Position numbers and translations under genes: made by a program. A stretch of DNA of 64,000 nt. Origin: Zygnema cylindricum. Lineage: Eukaryota > Streptophyta > Zygnematophyceae > Zygnematales > Zygnemataceae. The stretch lies in assembly GCA_037447655.1 (NCBI GenBank), contig JBBHKE010002543.1, positions 1 to 64,000 on the forward strand, written 5' to 3'. Shown here in pieces: positions 1-10,754 of the stretch (within the stretch, counting starts at the first letter, position 1; every line of letters begins with the position of its first letter). The notes under the pieces are model-generated. The model searched no databases, was not told the origin of the DNA, and was given only the letters and a program-made list of their open reading frames with translations.

Positions 1-775
1 TTTTTTTTTTTTTGTTGCGAGGAAATACACTATGCAGAACCATCCAGTGGTAACATGTAAGATTTAAAGCATTGGGATTTTGTTTGTCCTAGTATGTCTA
101 TTGAGAATTGGGGGATTATTTTAGGCGGTAGCTATTTCTGCCGTATATTCATTTCTTATTTCTGCGTTATTCGTACACGATCGAAAAGCTCCATAGTATA
201 AAGGTCAGAAGTTCCAGAGTATAGAGTATAGAAACGTCAGAATTTGCAGTGTTGTATTCTGACATAAACGGTATTGAACAAAAAACGGCAATCTCTTTTT
301 TGGAACACGATCATCTCTCATAATGTACGATTTTCTTTAAAATAGTTAAAATTTATGGTCGCGGAGTCTATGCTGACACGTGGAAGACGCCGGAGCCGTT
401 AGATAAACACGATCAATGATGGAAATATGCGAGCTATGACATACTATATATGACCCGACAGGCCGTTAATTGTTGGATAAGGCGTGACCTCGTCATATTG
501 TCACAAGTACGAATCGAACGTTTAAATTAATTTTCCGACCACTCAGACTACTATGTTAGCAGAATCTTGTCGTCTTGTCGTTTTGTCTTTTTATGTTCGA
601 ATACAGTTGAAGGTTTGCGTACAAAACTACAAACACCGATAATGTTCAATGTCCGGTATGAAGTTTACACCTCCTGTTCTCAGGCGTATGATCGCGTACG
701 AAATTACAGAATAATTAAAGTACGAGGTGTATCACACAAATTAGCCATCCGCAAAGAAAATTAAACAACCCCTAA
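1..775. other. AT-rich intergenic start of window, no gene seen
   Basis: The window opens with a run of T and continues as AT-rich sequence with short unsupported ORFs. I see no domain, RNA gene or complete transposon here. It ends at the TAA that forms the left target duplication of the element starting at 776. Confidence 0.5.
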
Positions 776-999
776 GGGTACTTTCGCATGTGCTAAAGTT
801 ACAGTTATTTTCTGTCGTTTTCGTCCATAACTTAGAAAAAAACGAGAAAATCCACAGCCGTACCAAAAAATTGAAATTACCACCGTACAAGTTGCGTTAC
901 CTTGGAACTTTATATGTACTGCAGTTTGTCGTCTAGCGCGATGCAATTTGTCGTTTAGTGCATTTTGACCCACTTTCGCGTCCTTCCACCTCATGTTCA

Positions 1000-1043
1000 A
1001 ACTTTACATAAAATCACCTCGCGAGGTGATTTTATGTAAAGTT
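1000..1043. repeat. Perfect 44-bp palindrome
   Basis: Two 22-base arms meet with no spacer between 1021 and 1022; the core is ACCTCGCGAGGT. The arms read outward through TGATTTTATGTAAAGTT. A related palindrome with the same CTCGCGAG centre lies at about 56922-56957. Confidence 0.9.
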
Positions 1044-1510
1044 CCATGAGGCGAGCGAATAGGCAGATGTTGTCGCACTTGTCGGAAGTTTTTTACAATT
1101 TTTGTGCGCGGATTACCCAAAAAAAAACCCAGTGCACGTTTCCAGCCTGTGCGTGACTTTTTTCCATGCGCTTTTTCCCGTACATTGGCCGTGGAGGGGG
1201 TCTCGACCAACGGGCGCCTTGTCGTAAAAGCCAAGTCCGTGAAAGCACCTCTCTCTCTTCCTCTCCCACTACCGCGTCTATCTCACAATTCTTGCAATGA
1301 AAAACGTCAATAATGGTATCAAATTAAAGATCTCTAAAAATGATTTCTTTTTACTATCTTTGGACATATTTTGATAGGAAGTAGAGTGAGAAAAGACTAA
1401 AAAACAAAACCAGGAAACATGGCGGAAAGTTTTAGAATTTGTGACGTCGACGCTGTCATAATTTGAGCGTGACGTCAAAATGTCACAAACCCTAAACATC
1501 TACAATGTCA

Positions 1511-1600
1511 CAAGTAGCTAGACGTTTACAATCATCGCTATTTTGTAAACGTCATCAAGTAGCTAGACGTTTACAATCATCGCTATTTTGTAAACGTCAT
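1511..1600. repeat. Two exact 45-bp tandem units, each a hairpin
   Basis: Units 1511-1555 and 1556-1600 are identical. Each contains GACGTTTACAA, an 11-base loop, then TTGTAAACGTC, so either strand could fold into two successive stem-loops. It lies inside the 776-1781 element. Confidence 0.85.
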
Positions 1601-2613
1601 CAAGTCTCGAGAGTTTTGTAGTCGTCTACAACCGTCACAAATTACACCCATGTCTACATCCGTCACAATCTAAAGTAACGATTTCATTTTTTTACATACG
1701 AATACTCTGAAAGTAGTACGGAGAATCTTCACTAAAAACACAGCTACAAGACTGAAGTTTCGGTTACATGCGAAAGTACCCTAACTGTTGACCGTTATTC
1801 CACTATACATAATATAATATAATTTTATTAAGAAGGTACGATGGTAAACCACATGAGTACATGGGAACAAAAAATGAAAGGCAATGACAAAACGAAAAAT
1901 CCGAATGCGTTTTGACTTTACTTTTCCAAATGTGGTAATCCAAACTACATTATTTTAAATTTGGCAAATGAAACTTGAGAGAAATAGGAAGGAAGTTGAG
2001 AAGAAAGAGAAGGATAGAGGGTGGTGTGAGAGGAATGGGCCGAGTGCGTGATGGAGAAAGTGAAGGGCAAGTTTATAGAACTAACTCTTACATAACCTAA
2101 TTTCTTGAAAAACTCTAAAAAACCTTAACAAGCCGTAGAAAGAGAAGGGGAGGGGAAAGGAGAAGGTAAAATCTCCCTAAATAATCCTAGCTAAGCCTAA
2201 AATCCTTACATATTCTTACAGAACTATGGAAACCCTCACAACACTCTAGAAAAACCTCAAGATAGGTAAATAAATATTTCATAGAGAAAGTTAGGGATAC
2301 TAAGGAGGAGGAGTTTGGTGAGGAAAAGAAAGAACTGGAAGGGAATTAAAATGTAAGAGGGTCTCAAATGATGGAGGTGAAAGGTGGAAAAGAAAAAAAA
2401 GGATAAAAAAAGGGCGAAAAAATAGAATTGTGCAAAACTAAGAAAATGGAGGAAGGCGAAAGATGAATAAAGAAGCAACCACGAATGTCAAACCAGAAAG
2501 GAAAAAAAAGCAAAGAGTCAAGATTGAAGGGGAGTTGGAAGTGCTAAAGCGTAGCAAGTAAAAGATTTGTAAAGGAAAAGGGGGTACAAAGGTATGGTAA
2601 AGGTAGAAATAAC

Positions 2614-2827
2614 TACACCGTGTATCGCTATTGGTGTTAATAAAGTTTCCGTAACATATTCTCTCCGTACGCACTTGTCCGATTTTCACATGGAGACCCC
2701 CGATTGGAAGGTGAGAATCTTAGCTTTCGATCGCAAAGGTCAGATCCATAATTCGACAACCGTGTATGGATAAAATATGTTTTAAGTGGGAAAAAAAACA
2801 TTAACACTAATAACGATACACGGTGTA
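2614..2827. mobile_element. TA-flanked MITE, CACCG...CGGTG family (short copy)
   Basis: Terminal inverted repeats TACACCGTGTATCG and CGATACACGGTGTA bound a 214-bp non-coding segment, with TA at each end. The right half is repeated in degenerate form at about 3053-3170. The ends belong to the family seen at 12310, 12878, 54949 and 61593. TA duplication suggests Tc1/mariner-type mobilisation; this is inferred from the ends only. Confidence 0.5.
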
Positions 2828-3173
2828 GTCTTGTGTATCAGTAGCCTTTTTAAAGGTATCCGACATGTACCTCTTTTGACATACCGATAATCGCTACGTT
2901 ACCGGTGTTGTACGGCATGTACTGTATATGTACGGTTTCCTACGACTATACTGGACTGTACAATTGTGTATCGCTGTACAATTGTGTATCACTATTACTG
3001 TTAATACATTTTTCGCCACTTAAAACATATTTTTTGCGTACACAATTTTCAATTTGAGACGGCCAGTTGGAAGCTGAGAATCTTACCTTTCAATAACAAC
3101 GGTCAGATCCATAATCAGACATGTGTACGGAAAAAATATGTTTTCAAAGACAAAAAGCATTAACACTAATAGC

Positions 3174-3983
3174 TACTGTTGTGTATCGGTAAAAAAATTA
3201 TTGCGAGAACACCGATACCGGTAGTTATCGGTTATCGAACTGTCAAAGGTCCCGATATATCGGTCAAAGACCAACAAATTCCATATCGACGATAACTTTT
3301 AAAAAATATAGTATGCATACAATAGTACTATATAACATACTATATTATATTATTTACTTTATATAGTGTGGCATGCCACGTATAATGAAGTTGTCCTGTA
3401 TCTGTTTAACTGAAATAGATTACGAAAAGCGCACCACATAAACATGCACAAATTTAAAACAATACTTTATAGCATAGTTCAAAAGTAGGTGAAAGTACAC
3501 CCATACAATATGCCTATTGTACGCAAAAAATACAATATACCCTTAAGACCCATATTGTATTGGCCGCAAAATGAAATAAAATAGGAATAGGGTTAAGTTG
3601 CACATGGATCGATAGAGAAGTAAACGTCATGTCTAAATTTGAAAAAAAAAACGGACAAAAAAATCTTTTTCTGTGAGTTTTGAGCGACTTTTTATTTAAA
3701 CCGTCAGATTTGGACGATCGGACGGTCGCTGATCAAAGTAGCGGTCTAAGAAGATCACATGAAAAGCCCTTAACACAACTTACGATGAAGGCGCAGACAA
3801 AAAACCTACAATAGAAACGCCCACTTTTGAACTATGCTTTAAAATTCTAAAACTATAGTACCGAAACGGAAAAAATAAATTACATTGTAAATTTGTAAAT
3901 CCAACTTTTTCGAAAAACAGACGTACAGACGAACAAAGCATACGAACGAATCTATCAAACTGCCGCCAGTTACTGCCACCGTG
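3174..3983. mobile_element. hAT-type MITE (TGTTGTGTATCGG family), truncated and interrupted
   Basis: The left end TACTGTTGTGTATCGG and the following 300 bases match the reverse complement of the right half of the intronic element at 20169-20867. The copy is split by another MITE at 3473-3836 and continues at 3845 until it runs into unrelated sequence near 3983. The part from 3362 onward recurs in the duplication copy at 5733-5941. Confidence 0.6.
3473..3836. mobile_element. hAT-type MITE, CATAGTTCAAAAGTAGG family, with 8-bp target duplication
   Basis: Inverted ends CATAGTTCAAAAGTAGG and CCACTTTTGAACTATG enclose 364 bp of non-coding DNA. The flanks are CTTTATAG (3465-3472) and CTTTAAAA (3837-3844). 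The duplication partner near 5836-5850 reads through without the element and with one CTTTATAG, giving a direct empty-site proof of insertion and of an 8-bp duplication, which is the hAT signature. Other copies lie at 11795-12251 and 57426-57728. Confidence 0.8.
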
Positions 3984-4007
3984 GAAGTGATATGAGGGCG
4001 TAACTAA

Positions 4008-5424
4008 GGGTACGTCCCCATGTATGTGATACTTTGAAAAAGTATTTTGGACTGTAATGAAGTGTTTCGCACTACTTTGAAAAGCATCCCTATGTGCGAA
4101 AGTGGAATCATAACTTTGAAATGTGACGGGTGTAGACGTAGGTACAACTTTGTGACGGTTGACGAGGACTACGAATTTGTTGACGCCAACAAAAACAACG
4201 ACAGTTGTAGATGGCTACAATTTTGTAATATTGTGACATGGCAGATGTTAAGGGTTCTGTAACATTGTGAAGTCACGCTCACTTATGACGTCACAGATTC
4301 AAGAACTGTCGGCCATGGATACCCGATTTCGTTTTCTCAACCATTTTCGCTTTACTTGCCATAAAAATAAACATAAAGGTAGTCAAAAGAATTATTTTTC
4401 AAATATCTTTCATTTCATACCAGTTTTGTCGTGCCTCATTATTAAAAGTGTGAGATAAAAGTGATAGTGTGAGAGGGAAAGGGAAGAGGCGATGACAATG
4501 CAAAATTTTACCGACGACCCATGAATGAACTTGAAGGTCCGAGACCCCTGCAGATTTTTTTCCGTACATCCTCGTCTTTTCTGTACATGCACGTGACGGG
4601 CCGGGAGAATAATAGCGAGTACTCTCCCTCGTCCTAAAAATTTCCAACTCGTGTGGCGCGTGCGTGGGTCATTTTTCATTCGTTGTTTGGGCGGTACTTT
4701 CCATGAAATCAGGTCGCGAGGTAATTTTTGATGAATTTTTTTGACGGGTTGAATTCTCTTGCCCGGGGGTCGAAAAAGGAAAACGCCGAAATGCGTTCAC
4801 ATGACGACAAACATGAAGTACATTCAAAATATCCACTTGAGGTTTGCTGTACATATAAAAATTGATTTTTTTGTACGGCTAAAGTTTTTCTCATACGTGT
4901 AACAGCAATAGCTGATAAAACTTGTTTATAAAGGGGTATTTAGGTATTATAATTATAGAGTACTAAATTTGGTAGACGTTCGCAAAAGAATCACGCTATT
5001 TGGAGTTATATTTTAAAAGTTATAGCGATGGGTGTATTTAGGTGACAGCGTGGGGTCTAAATAACAGGTGGGTATCATTGAAACGGGTTAAGGGTCAAAT
5101 TACTACCAAAATTACGCGTGTACGTTTTATAAAGTTCTAACGAAATGTTTAGTATGCACGGTGGTTCGTTTCGTACAAATTTTAGTACGAAACGTCACTT
5201 TTACTTAAGGGAATTTCGTGGGAAGTTTCGCGTGCGAAATTTGTTACGCACGATCGTGCGAAGTCGCGTTTCGTTTGGCGCGCACTTTTGCACGTAAATG
5301 TTACGTAGTGAAACGTAACGTTTGATTGGTTAGTAAAGTGCTAAGTACTCTGAAAGTAGTTCGGAGAATCTTCACTAAAAACAAAGCTACAAGACTGAAG
5401 TTTCGGTTACATGCGAAAGTACCC
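4008..5424. mobile_element. Candidate Harbinger-like element, diverged ends
   Basis: The left end GGGTACGTCCCCATGT (4008-4023, preceded by TAA) and right end ACATGCGAAAGTACCC (5409-5424, followed by TAA) are partly complementary. They could bound one element related to 776-1781, although the right end is also part of the segmental duplication. The interior holds motifs of the form GTAGACG and ACAACTTTGTGACG (4090-4280) and the repeat at 4901-5345. No transposase is present. Confidence 0.35.
4901..5345 (+). repeat. 445-bp dispersed repeat, inverted partner at 62801-63250
   Basis: This block reads almost identically on the opposite strand at 62801-63250, for example the shared stretch GCGATGGGTGTATTTAGGTG. 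It is rich in short internal inverted motifs (GTACGAAACG, TTTCGCGTGCGAAA). It is non-coding and its family is unknown. Confidence 0.75.
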
Positions 5425-6165
5425 TAACTGTTGACCGTTATTCCACTATACATAATATAATAGAATTTTATTGAGAAGGTACGATGGTAAACCATCTGAG
5501 TACATGGGAACAAAAAATGAAAGGCAATGACAAAACGAAAAATCCGAATGCGTTTCGACTTTACTTTTCCAAATGTGGAAATCCAAACTACATTATTTTA
5601 AATTTGGCAAATGAAACCTGAGAGAAATAGGAAGGAAGTTGAGAAGAAAGAGAAGGATAGAGGGTGGTGTGAGAGGAATGGGCCGAGTGCGTGATGGAGA
5701 AAGTGAAGGGCAAGTTTATAGAACTAACTCTTATAGTGTGGCATGCCACGTATAATGAAGCTGTCCCGTATCTGTTTAACTGAAATAGATTACGTAAAAC
5801 CCAGCACATAAACGTCCACAAATTTAAAACAATACTTTATAGTTCTAAAACTACAGTACCGAAACAGAAAAATTAAATTACATTGTAAATTTTCAAATCA
5901 AACTTTTTCGAAAAACAGACGTACAGACGAACAAAGCATACCATAGAAGTCCAATTCGTACGGATTTGAACTTTTGTTCGAAAAATACGTAGTATTCGCT
6001 TGTTTCGTAAATTTCGTAAAATTCGTACGTCTCAAATTGTACGGAAAATTGTACGGACATTTAAAAAAAAAGACGTTGCTTCATTTTCGCGAGCGAATTT
6101 TCCTCCATTCATTCATAAAGAAGCCGCCATTGGAGACGCCATAAATTCCTCCATTTAATCTGTCA

Positions 6166-8152
6166 TTGAAGCCACCCTTCAAGGTTGCAAGAACTTTGCC
6201 AGAAGCATCCATACCTAGGCGACGAGGAATCGATTGGGAGCATGTCAAGGCTCCAGATGGAGAGCTGCTTGGGAATAATAGAATATGTAACTGTCTATAC
6301 TGCAATTTCGAATACAATGGTCAAGCAACTAGAATTAGAAACCGCCTGCTTGAAAATGTGCAAAATGGCGACATTAGAGCTTGCATTCTATGTCCCGATG
6401 AGGTGAAGGCGGAGTTAAACACATCTGAAACCACAAAATCTTCTCATGGCTCTCAGAAACGTGACATATCCGATTTGGATGAACTCACTAAATGTCCTGG
6501 ATCAAGCCAAAGTAGCAAGGTACAAGGTGTTTAGTCGAAAATAACAAATATATTTAAAAGGCATAACAAGAAAGAGGTGGATGCAGCATGGGCAAAGGCT
6601 TTATTTGCCAATGGCTTGCCGTTTCGACTATTACAAGACCAATATTTTAAGGCAACAGTGAAGAAGACTGTGGAGATAGGACCGTTTTACAAGTTACCTC
6701 ACCGAAATACCATGAGAAATCGACTTCTGTCTAAGACGAAAGCAACTGTCATTGGCGATTTGGTAAGCTACCTAGAGACCATGAAAATTACTGGTGCCTC
6801 CTTCACATCAAACGGTTAGATAGCCGTTGATGACACGCCTCTTCTGAACATTCTCGCAGTCTCCTCCAAAGGAGATATGTTTCTCATGGCTGAAGACACT
6901 AGAGGGCAAACCAAGGATGTTGAATACGTTTGTCAGGTGTTAGAGAAAGGAGTTCTTGCGGTAGGGGTGGAGCATGTGGTGGAAGTTGTAACAAATTCTG
7001 CTCTTGTGAACAAGGCAGCCGCCTCGTTGCTCATGGGAAAGTATCCTTCCATCACGTGGACGCCATGTTCTGCCCACGAATTGGACATAATGTTAGAGGA
7101 TTGGGGTAAGTTGTCATTTATTTCAACATCTGTTCGAGAAGCAAAGGAGGTGTTGAAATTTATTACGAATCATCATATTGTTCCACAAAATTTCAGAACT
7201 TAGGCTTTTGAAACCTCGAGAGACTAGGTTTGCAACAAATTTTATCATGCTACAAAGATTTTTACAGGTGAAAGATAGCTTGGAGACCTTGATGTTCCAT
7301 GATGCTTACAAGCAGTGGTTAAGCAAGTCTACATACAAGTCAAAGGGTGCTAAGATTAAAGGCCTCATCTTGAACCCAGAGTTTTAGACGAGAGTGACTG
7401 AGGTTGTGACAGTTTAGGAACCTGTGGTGCGGATGATGAGGGAGTGCGAAAAAGGGAGCCCAAATGTGGGGAAGGTTTATCATGGTTTTTACAGTATTGG
7501 TGAGTTCTTGGTGAAGTTATCCAACAATGGAGGAGCGCAAAATTATGAAAGCCAGCAAATTTTGGAGGAGCTGAAGGTGTCTTTCATCGCCATTTGGGAG
7601 TTGGCACACAGCCCCATATATGCTGTCGGCTTTGTACTCGATCCTTAGTACCAAAGTGATGACTATGGTCAACTTTCAAATGTGAAAGTAATGGAAGGTT
7701 TTCGAATTATGCTTGATAAGATGTTACCAAATGTGGAGGACCAGGCTACTGCCTACAATGAGTTGTCTAAGTATAAAGGTTCTGAGGGCATATTTGGGAG
7801 GGAGGTTACAAAGACTTGTGTTAAGCAGATGCTAGGGTGGAAGTGGTGGCAGCAGTTTGGGGCTGTCACCCCTATCTTACAGAAAGTAGCAATTAGGATC
7901 TTTACCCAGTGTACAGTCGCCAGCTCATGTGAGAGGAATTGGTCAACCTACGACCATATTCGTTCTAAGAAAAGGAATAGATTGGCAGCTAAAAGAGCTA
8001 ATGATTTGGTTCGGGTCTTTAGCAATTTCAGATTATTACAAAGCACCAGGGATGTTAGTGATGAAGAGGAAATGGTAGCATGGGAGGAAGAGGAACGGGA
8101 GGTAGGAGAAGAAGAGTTTGACGAAGACATGTTTGACATAGATTTGGAGTAA
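6166..8152 (+). pseudogene. hAT transposase (BED finger, DUF659 type), broken
   Basis: The conceptual product begins with a BED-like segment (WEHVKAPDG, then CNCLYC), though the histidine pair expected later is not obvious. Next come a DUF659-like region (LPFRLLQDQYFK; TPLLNILAVSSKGDMF; ALVNKAAASLL) and the C-terminal hAT dimerisation block (WKWWQQFG, SSCERNWST, KKRNRLAAKRANDLV), then an acidic tail to the natural TAA at 8150. One frameshift lies at 7178-7203. Stops at 6532, 6817, 7385, 7412 and 7646 are all TAG and each sits where CAG (Gln) or TGG (Trp) is plausible. The homologue at 37992 keeps CAG at the position of the 7646 stop. Family function is cut-and-paste transposition in the nucleus; this copy cannot make an intact enzyme. 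Confidence 0.85.
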
Positions 8153-8352
8153 AGAGGGATAGGGGTGATATATACATATTCACGGCCTGCAATGAGTTGA
8201 CATATTTTTAATATAAAAATTACAGTATATCCACCAGATTAATACAAAGTTTGTTTTTTTTTGTTTCAATGTGAACTGCCTTTTTTTATTGTGGACATGT
8301 TCTTTTTTTATTCTAGACATTTTTTAACAAGGACATGTTGTACCAACAACGA

Positions 8353-8593
8353 TGGAGCCTGGTCGTTGGTTAAGCAACCAGGCAGTTTGGTCGCTGTAGG
8401 CAGTCAGACTGCCTAATTGCTATGCCCGATTGCTAAACCACGTAGTCTGGTCGCTAGTTCAGGGACGAGGCAGTCTGGTTGCTGGTACAGTGACGACAGT
8501 CTGGTCGTTAGTTCAGCGACGAGGCAGTCTGGTCGCTGGTACAGTGATGCTCGCTAGTTCAACGATGAGGCTGCCTCGCCGTTAGTTCGTCGC
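8353..8593. repeat. Tandem array of hairpin-forming repeats
   Basis: At least four degenerate units contain AGTCTGGTCGCT followed by AGTTCAGCGACGAGGC or close variants. Within a unit GTCGCTG and CAGCGAC are complementary, so the array is a row of small stem-loops. It lies between the transposase stop and the right end of the hAT element, where subterminal transposase-binding repeats are expected in this superfamily. Confidence 0.65.
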
Positions 8594-8767
8594 ACTTTCA
8601 GTTTTTTATGATATTGAAGATTTCAAAAATTTGAAATTTGAACGTCAAAATAAAGTACGAATTTTAAAAATTCCGAAATCGTTTGATGCGCACTTTACGT
8701 AGTAATCGTTAGTTTAATCCGTGCGTGTTATGCGCATGGGACTTCTCTGGAACATACGAACGAATCT

Positions 8768-8953
8768 GTGAGTCTGCCGCAATTTACTCCCACCGTGGAA
8801 GTGATATGAGGGCGTAACTAAGGGTACGTCCCCATGTATGTGATACTTTGAAAAAGTATTGTGAGTCTGCCGCAATTTACTCCCACCGTGGAAGTGATAT
8901 GAGGGCGTAACTAAGGGTACGTCCCCATGTATGTGATACTTTGAAAAAGTATT
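8768..8953. repeat. 93-bp exact tandem duplication
   Basis: Units 8768-8860 and 8861-8953 both run from GTGAGTCTGCC to AAAAAGTATT. Copy 1 of the segmental duplication has a single unit here, so the tandem arose after the two copies separated. Confidence 0.85.
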
Positions 8954-9459
8954 TTGGACTGTAGTGAAGTGTTTCGCACTACTTTGAAAAGCGTCCCTAT
9001 GTGCGAAAATGGAATCGGAACTTTGAAATGTGACGGGTGTAGACGTAGGTACAACTTTGTGACGGATGACGACGACTACGAAATTGTTGACGCCAACAAA
9101 AACAAAGACAGTTCTAGACGGCTACAATTTTGTAATTTGGTGACATAGCAGATGTTTTGGGTTTTGTAACATTGTGACGTCACGCTCACTTGTGACGTCA
9201 CAGATTCAAGAACTTTCGGCCATGGATACCCGATTTCGTTTTCTCAACCTTTTTCGCTCTACTTGCAATAAAAATATACATAAAGGTAGTAAAAAGAATT
9301 ATTTTTCAAATATCTTTCATTTCATACCAGTTTTGTCGTGCCTCATTTTTAAAAGTGTGAGATAAAAGTGATAATGTGAGAGGGAGAGGGGAGAGGCGAC
9401 GACGATGCAAAATTTTACCGACGACCCATGAATGAAATTGGAGGTCCGAGACCCCTGCA

Positions 9460-10260
9460 GACCGAACCTTGCAAAAAAAAAAAAGCTTGAAGGACATTCT
9501 AGTCGCGTATGGGAGCGTGGAACCCAAGTAAAACCCCCTTACCTTAGAAATAACTTCCATTAGAGGAAAAATGGGGTTTTTTACTAGACGTCGTACGACT
9601 TCATACACATTCGTACCAATTAGTTTTTTTGTCAGGATTGCTCGTATAATATAGGCGTAAGTATCGACCGTCGGATGTCTCACCTTTTTAGATTTGCGAA
9701 GCAATCGCGCACATCGTCCAGTGTGAAGATACTCTCTTGGGCGAGGAGAGTTTCTTCTCACAGGTCGCGTAACATTGGTACACGTGATAAGTAAAAAAAA
9801 AATCCACCACGAACAAGCAATGAGAAACGAACACGTCGTACACACCATGTGCCTTCCGCCACGGTGCATACAGGTCGACCGAAATATCTTCGCACTCTTT
9901 TTTACATCCGATGACCTTCAAAGTTTGCGGTGCCTTTTTGCCATTCTGTTTCGAAATTTTGATTTTCAATTTCAAAATTAAAATTTGGTTGCAAATTTTC
10001 CGTACGAATCTTTAACTACCTCCGCTCGTACAAATATTACGTACAAAATTTCAGTTTGAAAAATATTTTTAGACTTTAAGAATTTGAAAACTAATCTATG
10101 TGGCGCCAATCATAACTGAGAAACGATGTTTACTGGCACGACATAATGGAACGCCGTGCTAATAAACACTAGAAATAGACGTCTCCGCATGTTTACTGGG
10201 ACCGCCTAATAGAGAAGAGCCTTAGAAATAATCAAGGAAATATCGCAATTTATTACCGAA
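9460..10260. other. Intergenic, no gene seen
   Basis: This is AT-rich unique-looking sequence. A 187-codon minus-strand ORF crosses 9306-9869 but overlaps repeat sequence and shows no domain. Nothing else is supported. Confidence 0.4.
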
Positions 10261-10522
10261 ATCGGAGGGAAAGGGTTCTGCGGCGCGTCTACGGAATAAC
10301 ACGCACAATTGAGTGTACTGGCCGTATAGTTATCTGTACGGTTAGAATAGCTATCGCCGATAGTTATCGACATCGGTGTTATCGCCGATAAACAACCGAT
10401 ATTATCGGTTATTATCGGCGATAACACCGATAGCGATATATCATACCAATATATTGATTATCGGCAACCCGAAAAAAAGCCCATATTGGTTATCGACAAA
10501 TATTTACCGATACACAACACTA
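10260..10522. mobile_element. hAT-type MITE fragment (ATACACAACACTA end)
   Basis: The right end CCGATACACAACACTA (10507-10522) and the palindromic block with arms ATCGGTGTTATCGCCGATAA (10372-10391) and its complement (10412-10431) match the family at 20169-20867 and 57940-58830. The left end is missing. Confidence 0.6.
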
Positions 10523-10754
10523 CTAATAGCTATTCACGGTGTAGTTTCGTACTCTAACGTGCTTGCTGAATTATGATTTGGTTTTCAGGTACCCCCACGA
10601 TATATCTGCGATAATCCTGAGGCGAATATATTTTTATATATCGTCCCTCTCGCGAACACCGACACTCGATATATTAGTTTTAATAATAATCGCGTTAGGG
10701 TTTTCACCGCTACAGTACACACCACTATATATGACGTTTCGACATTCAATTTTA

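Larger units (their letters stand above)
776..1781. mobile_element. Harbinger/Tourist-like MITE with TAA target duplication
   Basis: The two ends are perfect 16-bp inverted repeats, GGGTACTTTCGCATGT at 776-791 and its complement at 1766-1781. They are flanked directly by TAA on both sides (773-775 and 1782-1784). A three-base TWA duplication with termini starting GGG is the PIF/Harbinger pattern by established knowledge; no transposase is encoded, so it is non-autonomous. The interior holds a 44-bp palindrome (1000-1043) and a 45-bp exact tandem duplication (1511-1600). The same right end recurs at 5409-5424. Confidence 0.65.
1703..4553. repeat. Segmental duplication, copy 1 (partner 5346-9459)
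   Basis: Blocks 1703-2090, 3362-3472, 3845-3945 and 3946-4553 match 5346-5733, 5733-5843, 5843-5941 and 8758-9459 in the same order and orientation, with only scattered substitutions. Copy 1 alone has 2091-3361 and a 364-bp MITE (3473-3836). Copy 2 alone has a 2.8-kb hAT insertion. Each copy therefore shows the empty site of the other's insertion. Confidence 0.8.
5942..8749 (+). mobile_element. hAT transposon, full length but decayed
   Basis: The ends are CATAGAAGTCC at 5942 and GGACTTCTCTG at 8749, imperfect inverted repeats over about 19 bases. Flanks AAGCATAC (5934-5941) and GAACATAC (8750-8757) agree at 6 of 8 positions. The duplicated locus around 3938-3960 reads AAAGCATACGAACGAATC with no insertion, which confirms both borders. 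The element is 2,808 bp and contains a BED/DUF659/hAT-dimerisation transposase pseudogene plus a block of tandem hairpins near its 3' end. Confidence 0.82.
5346..9459. repeat. Segmental duplication, copy 2, carrying the hAT insertion
   Basis: This is the partner of 1703-4553. It lacks 2091-3361 and the 3473-3836 MITE of copy 1 and gains the hAT element at 5942-8749. It also carries a 93-bp tandem duplication just after that element (8768-8953). Similarity ends near CCCCTGCAG at 9459. Confidence 0.8.

Noticed and set aside
6166-8152. A reassigned genetic code in which TAG encodes Gln, suggested by TAG at Gln sites
   Set aside because: Some stops are TAA, TGA or at Trp and Lys positions, the kinase gene has no in-frame TAG in 1,467 codons, and paralogues keep CAG or CAA. 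Decay explains the pattern better.
9306-9869. 187-codon minus-strand ORF
   Set aside because: It overlaps the segmental duplication, has no domain and no homologous frame in copy 1.
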